DNA from: Candidatus Sigynarchaeota archaeon
GTDB lineage: Archaea; Asgardarchaeota; Jordarchaeia; Jordarchaeales; Jordarchaeaceae
Assembly (NCBI GenBank): GCA_030587505.1
Contig: JAUQYY010000135.1
Coordinates: 1-8,654 of the forward strand
Length of the DNA stretch: 8,654 bases
Direction: 5' to 3'
Positions within the stretch are counted from its first letter, which is position 1. Each line of letters begins with the position of its first letter. The notes beneath the pieces are model-generated. The model was not told the DNA's origin and did no database searches. It was given only the letters and a program-made list of their open reading frames with translations. The position numbers were made by a program, and so were the translations under genes. Positions 5,791-8,654 of the stretch are shown one piece after another.

Positions 5791-6747
5791 GTAGTCGAGT
5801 ATCTTTTCCACAGTGGAGATGAGAATGAAGAAAAGCTGAGGGAAGTCTACGCCGAATACAACAAGAAAGAACTAACCAGAGAAGAACTTGTAGAGGGTTT
5901 ACTGAGGAAAGGATACACCAAGGGGGAGATTGAAGAAATACTAAAGAAATACACCACCATCGAAGTACCCGAGGAAGAGCGAAAAAAATGGGACGAAGCT
6001 TCCAAACTGTTCAGAAGACCCGAATACAAACCGTTAAAACACCACAAAAGCAAAAGAATCGCAAGAAAAACCAACGGAGACATTATTGTTGAAGATATAC
6101 CCAACTGTTATGAGATAATGCAAATCGAGGAGTGGAAATTAAAAGAATACGAAGATTTAAACTACCTGAGACAGAGCGCGAGATACATCTACGGGACGCG
6201 GAAAGTTCCCTTCAGAGCGATAAGAAAAATATTCAGAGACGCTGAGAACCAAGGAAAAAGAACATTGAAGCGAAACGAACTAATCCGGAGAATAGTTGAA
6301 GAGTGCAACACCACAGAAGAAGAAGCTAAAATAGCAACACACGGGGCAGAACTAACATTCAAAATAAGAACCGTCACACCAGCTCTCCGCAAAATATGGC
6401 GCCTGGGGCCGTTCACGGGAGAAGTCGAGTACTACTGGTCAGGAACAACAAGTGAATACCCTCCGTTCACCCTCCAGGACCGAGTGTTTAACCCCATAAT
6501 AGAAACTCTCGGAGAAGCCGAAAAAGAGGGAAGAAAAGAGTTAACACACGAGGAACTCCTGCAAAAAGCATACAAACACTACCAAGAATACAGGAAAAGC
6601 CACAGGTCAGTACCGCTGAAAACAATAACCAGAGAATTCATCGAAACCATACTAGAAGACGCGGAAGAACTGCTCCTCATAATACGCACAAAAGAAAACC
6701 ACGAAACAAAATACAAACTAAACCACCAAATCATAAAACACAGATAA
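5779..6747 (+). CDS. Unrecognised basic protein with repeated helical modules
   Basis: I do not recognise this 322-residue protein. It has no signal peptide, membrane segment, cysteine cluster or obvious catalytic motif, and is rich in Lys, Arg and Glu. Three segments share one pattern. Residues 20-63 hold AEYNKKELTREELVEGLLRK. Residues 145-198 hold DAENQGKRTLKRNELIRRI and end in FKIRT. Residues 240-304 hold EAEKEGRKELTHEELLQKA and end in LIIRT. Short helices followed by a strand-like end are compatible with winged-helix modules, so nucleic acid binding is a reasonable guess and no more. GTG 5779 is the first possible start because TGA precedes it directly, and no ribosome site lies at the normal distance. 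The 3' part and downstream spacer are extremely C/A-rich (line 6721-6780 has one G and 23 C). It sits in the DNA that separates the hdrC stub from the second hdrC, so it may be cargo of an inserted element. Confidence 0.75.
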   Translation: MKDYVVEYLFHSGDENEEKLREVYAEYNKKELTREELVEGLLRKGYTKGEIEEILKKYTTIEVPEEERKKWDEASKLFRRPEYKPLKHHKSKRIARKTNGDIIVEDIPNCYEIMQIEEWKLKEYEDLNYLRQSARYIYGTRKVPFRAIRKIFRDAENQGKRTLKRNELIRRIVEECNTTEEEAKIATHGAELTFKIRTVTPALRKIWRLGPFTGEVEYYWSGTTSEYPPFTLQDRVFNPIIETLGEAEKEGRKELTHEELLQKAYKHYQEYRKSHRSVPLKTITREFIETILEDAEELLLIIRTKENHETKYKLNHQIIKHR

Positions 6748-6835
6748 TCACCACCCACACTCAAAACCCAACCAAACCTTAAACATACACACAGCACGCA
6801 TCCACCCACTCTACTATTGGTGAACAAGTTTGATA

Positions 6836-6880
6836 GAAAATTTATAAGTAAAAAAGATTACCGTTTCAGAGAAACACGGT
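6836..6880 (+). promoter_or_regulatory. Promoter and operator-like dyad of second hdrC
   Basis: GAAAATTTATA (6836-6846) is identical to the hdrA promoter core. ACCGTTTC (6860-6867) follows at the same 24-base offset. Here the element continues as AGA-GAAAC-ACGGT, giving two overlapping dyads: GTTTC/GAAAC around 6869 and ACCGT/ACGGT around 6870. Expected initiation is near 6870, in the middle of the dyad, so a bound protein should block transcription. The binding protein is unknown; the two upstream Lrp-type regulators are candidates. Confidence 0.6.
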
Positions 6881-6887
6881 TCAAAAG

Positions 6888-6955
6888 ACACAAAACAACT
6901 TTCCCACACAATCAAACCCCCAAAAAACACACCAAAAAACAGAAACGGAGGTGAT
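6888..6955 (+). promoter_or_regulatory. G-free leader and overlapping ribosome site of hdrC
   Basis: Bases 6888-6941 contain no G at all, which should leave the leader single-stranded. GGAGGTGAT (6947-6955) matches the full anti-Shine-Dalgarno complement but overlaps GTG 6951 and ATG 6954, an unusually tight placement. The next frame codon at normal distance is ACG 6960. GAAACGG (6942-6948), just before it, is the reverse complement of the CCGTTTC operator half. Confidence 0.45.
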
Positions 6956-7563
6956 GGAAACGGCAACCAAGAGTGAAATATCACACTCAGAGAAATGGAA
7001 CTGGAACTTTCTCGACAGGGTGGCCGGAACAGACAGTAAAAACATAGAGAAATGTTTCAGCTGCGGGATATGTGTCGGCGCGTGCCCGGCGGCGTGGAAC
7101 TCTAGTTTTAATTTCAGGAGGATTCTTTACGATGTTGCTCTGGGTGAGGAGGAGAAGGTGCTGAGCAGCAAGGAGATATGGTACTGTTTTCAGTGCTTTT
7201 TTCTGCACGGTGAAGTGTCCATGGAGAATTGGGATACCGTACGTTATTTCTCGGCTTAGGCGGATGGCTTTGGAGAAGGGTTATAGTTGGGATTTGATTG
7301 AGGTTCTCAGCGGCGTGGGAAAGAACCTTGCAAGGAGCGGGCTTTCGATTCTGCCTGAGACCTACGCAAGGATGGACCCCAAGAAGGCCGAAAAGGAGCT
7401 GGCTAAGACGAGGCTAGAGATGGGGCTTTCAGAGAGATACGAGGTGTCAAGCAAAGCGATGGAGGAGCTTGAGGTAATTTTGAAGGAGACGGGTTTCGTG
7501 GAGTTTTTAGAGAAGGTGGGGGAGAGAGTTAAGGAGTCTAAGGAGAGCGTTGAAAACTACTAG
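6954..7563 (+). CDS. hdrC: Heterodisulfide reductase subunit C, apparent +1 frameshift
   Basis: The iron-sulfur wire between HdrA and HdrB. Numbered from GTG 6951, the first cluster motif is CFSCGICVGACP (Cys35/38/41/45). The second should be CFQCFFCTVKCP (Cys79/82/85/89), but the frame breaks inside it at a run of six T (7197-7202). Read directly, translation ends at 7259 after about 102 residues. Omitting one base restores the second motif and continues through RIGIPYVISRL to TAG 7563, giving about 203 residues, close to the 180-200 usual for HdrC. The site TTT TTT C TGC would suit a +1 slip of the phenylalanine tRNA from UUU to UUC. A homopolymer sequencing error or real mutation is equally possible. 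ATG 6954 is preferred over GTG 6951. It has its own promoter, unlike the coupled stub upstream, and overlaps hdrB by 14 bases. Composition turns G-rich from about 7090. Confidence 0.85.
7197..7206 (+). other. Frameshift site in hdrC
   Basis: TTTTTTCTGC: the incoming frame reads TTT TTT CTG CAC and the downstream frame needs TGC ACG GTG AAG. The change is +1, equal to one surplus base. Conservation of the cluster cysteines on both sides places the shift within a few bases of the T-run. Confidence 0.8.
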
Positions 7564-8509
7564 AGGGTGTGCGTGGTTGGTTAACCCTGAGAGGCTGAGA
7601 AGGATTCCGGATGAAGGAAAGTTTTTCTACTTTAGGGGCTGCTTCGTGAATAACGTGTATCCGGGGATAGAGGCTGCCACCAGGTTTGTGCTCGAGAGGC
7701 TGGGTGTGGATTTCGTTGTTAGTGAGGATCAAACCTGCTGTGGGACTCCGGAGTTCAATTCTCTGAACACAGACACCGTGCTTACGTGTCTTGTGGGAAG
7801 GAACACCAGCATTATCAGTGAGCAGACGCCCTACGTTCTTACGGATTGTAACGGGTGCTACTCCTCCTTCCACATGGCTGAGGACCTCATGGAGGATCCC
7901 AAGATCAGGGTTGAGACGGAGAGGATTCTCAAGAAGATTGGCAGAAAATTTGAAAAGGTGGAGGTTATTCACATCGCGGACTTCTTCTACAAAAAGACAC
8001 GTGAAATCGTGAGGAACATCACTATGACGCTTGGGGGCGTAAAGTTCGCGGTGCACTACGGCTGCCACTATTCACACGTCAACGGGGAGAAGGCCTTGGA
8101 CAGCGTGGAGAATCCCTCCTTCATAGAGGAGATGATTGGAGAGCTTGGAGGGGAGCCCGTGGAGTACGTGGAGAAGGTGCTGTGCTGCGGGTTTGGAGGG
8201 ATACAGCAAACTGTGCACAAGACAATCTCGTACGCCGTTACCGAAAAGAAGCTGGACAGCATGGTTGAGGCTGGAGCCGAGGCAATAGTTGTGATTTGCC
8301 CCTACTGCCTCAACGTGCTTGACAAGTATCAGGGAAACCTGCTGGACATCGAAATGCTGGACAACCCGCTTCCAGTTATCCACATATCCCAGCTACTGGC
8401 CCTGCTCATGGGCGCGGAGCCCCAGAAACTCGGATTCCAGATGCACAGAGTACCGGTGGAGGAAGTCATCAGCAGACTGGTATCCAAGGAGTCAAAGGAA
8501 GAAGAGTAA
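7550..8509 (+). CDS. hdrB: Heterodisulfide reductase subunit B
   Basis: The catalytic subunit, 319 residues, reducing CoM-S-S-CoB at two noncubane [4Fe-4S] clusters. Both CCG domains are complete. The first has Cys31, CC at 63-64 (31 residues between), and CNGC at 100-103 (35 between). The second has Cys172, CC at 212-213 (39 between), and CPYC at 250-253 (36 between). These spacings match the family pattern C-x31-39-CC-x35-36-C-x2-C. Start TTG 7550 overlaps the hdrC end by 14 bases and has AAGGAG four bases upstream (7540-7545), so it is probably co-translated with hdrC. The length is slightly above the common 290-300 because of a C-terminal tail rich in Lys and Glu. There is no membrane anchor, consistent with the soluble HdrABC type rather than HdrDE. 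The intact motifs indicate that the gene is still under selection despite the hdrC frameshift. Confidence 0.96.
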   Translation: MKTTRGCAWLVNPERLRRIPDEGKFFYFRGCFVNNVYPGIEAATRFVLERLGVDFVVSEDQTCCGTPEFNSLNTDTVLTCLVGRNTSIISEQTPYVLTDCNGCYSSFHMAEDLMEDPKIRVETERILKKIGRKFEKVEVIHIADFFYKKTREIVRNITMTLGGVKFAVHYGCHYSHVNGEKALDSVENPSFIEEMIGELGGEPVEYVEKVLCCGFGGIQQTVHKTISYAVTEKKLDSMVEAGAEAIVVICPYCLNVLDKYQGNLLDIEMLDNPLPVIHISQLLALLMGAEPQKLGFQMHRVPVEEVISRLVSKESKEEE

Positions 8510-8574
8510 AAGTAGAAAAGCAAGGGGCAACGGAAACCTTTCGGGAATGGGTGGTGGTGCTTGGGGAGGATGGG

Positions 8575-8614
8575 AGAGGGAACTCTTGGCTCCTCTGTGG
8601 GATGCCCTTTTTTT
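8575..8614 (+). terminator. Terminator after hdrB
   Basis: AGAGGG (8575-8580) can pair with TCCTCT (8591-8596), one pair being G-U. A run of seven T follows at 8608-8614. This is a good end for the hdrCB transcript. The bases around it (8510-8654) show no gene; GATTTATTG near 8624-8632 could be the TATA region of a gene beyond the window. Confidence 0.55.
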
Positions 8615-8654
8615 GAATCAAAAGATTTATTGTAGTTTTTGGGTGTATTCTGGT

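Noticed and set aside
5466..6950. Insertion sequence, intein, group I/II intron or homing endonuclease
   Set aside because: No transposase, integrase, LAGLIDADG, HNH or GIY-YIG motif in the orphan protein, no clear terminal inverted repeats or target duplication, and no intron core such as domain V.
7538..8068. 176-codon antisense frame within hdrB
   Set aside because: Covers the intact CCG domain coding strand; the frame is open because of hdrB codon composition.
1..8654. CRISPR array, tRNA or rRNA
   Set aside because: No regularly spaced repeats, no cloverleaf with a T-loop GTTCRANNC pattern, and no rRNA-like stretch found on reading.

Overview
The window looks archaeal and reads as a heterodisulfide reductase (Hdr) locus from a methanogen-type or related anaerobic euryarchaeon. 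The evidence is TTTATA-type TATA boxes, frequent GTG and TTG starts with GGAGG-type ribosome sites, AGA/AGG arginine codons, two Lrp/AsnC regulators, and genes for HdrA, a polyferredoxin, HdrC and HdrB. The order hdrA - polyferredoxin - hdrC - hdrB is, from memory, that of the hdrA1-pfd-hdrC1-hdrB1 operon of Methanosarcina acetivorans. I cannot fix the genus from the sequence alone. No rRNA, tRNA or CRISPR array was seen.

Layout. Bases 1-197 are a leader with one TATA-like box. Two related Lrp/AsnC regulators follow (198-635 and 866-1297), both with the same unusual pair of cysteines in the effector (RAM) domain. A 318-base regulatory stretch then ends in a strong promoter for hdrA. The hdrA product (1616-3982) is a natural HdrA-MvhD fusion. 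The next gene (3996-5339) encodes an eight-motif polyferredoxin that most resembles FwdF of formylmethanofuran dehydrogenase. A translationally coupled 5' stub of hdrC (5336-5506) follows and breaks off inside its first cluster motif, just before poly-T tracts.

After the stub lies about 1.5 kb of foreign-looking DNA with an unrecognised basic protein (5779-6747). Its start codon sits inside a predicted nested RNA structure. A second, nearly full hdrC (6954-7563) then begins under its own promoter. It carries an apparent one-base frameshift in its second cluster motif and overlaps an intact hdrB (7550-8509). The window ends with a poly-T terminator and no further gene.

Working model. HdrB carries the two noncubane clusters that reduce CoM-S-S-CoB. 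HdrC wires HdrB to the flavin bifurcation centre in HdrA. The fused MvhD domain and the polyferredoxin are probable electron entry or exit ports, the latter perhaps towards formylmethanofuran dehydrogenase or a ferredoxin pool. The hdrA and second hdrC promoters share a TATA box and an ACCGTTTC element at identical spacing. The split operon could therefore still be co-regulated, possibly by the neighbouring Lrp proteins. The main points of interest are the broken and re-supplied hdrC, the orphan gene with its RNA element, the shared operator, and the cysteine-bearing regulators.
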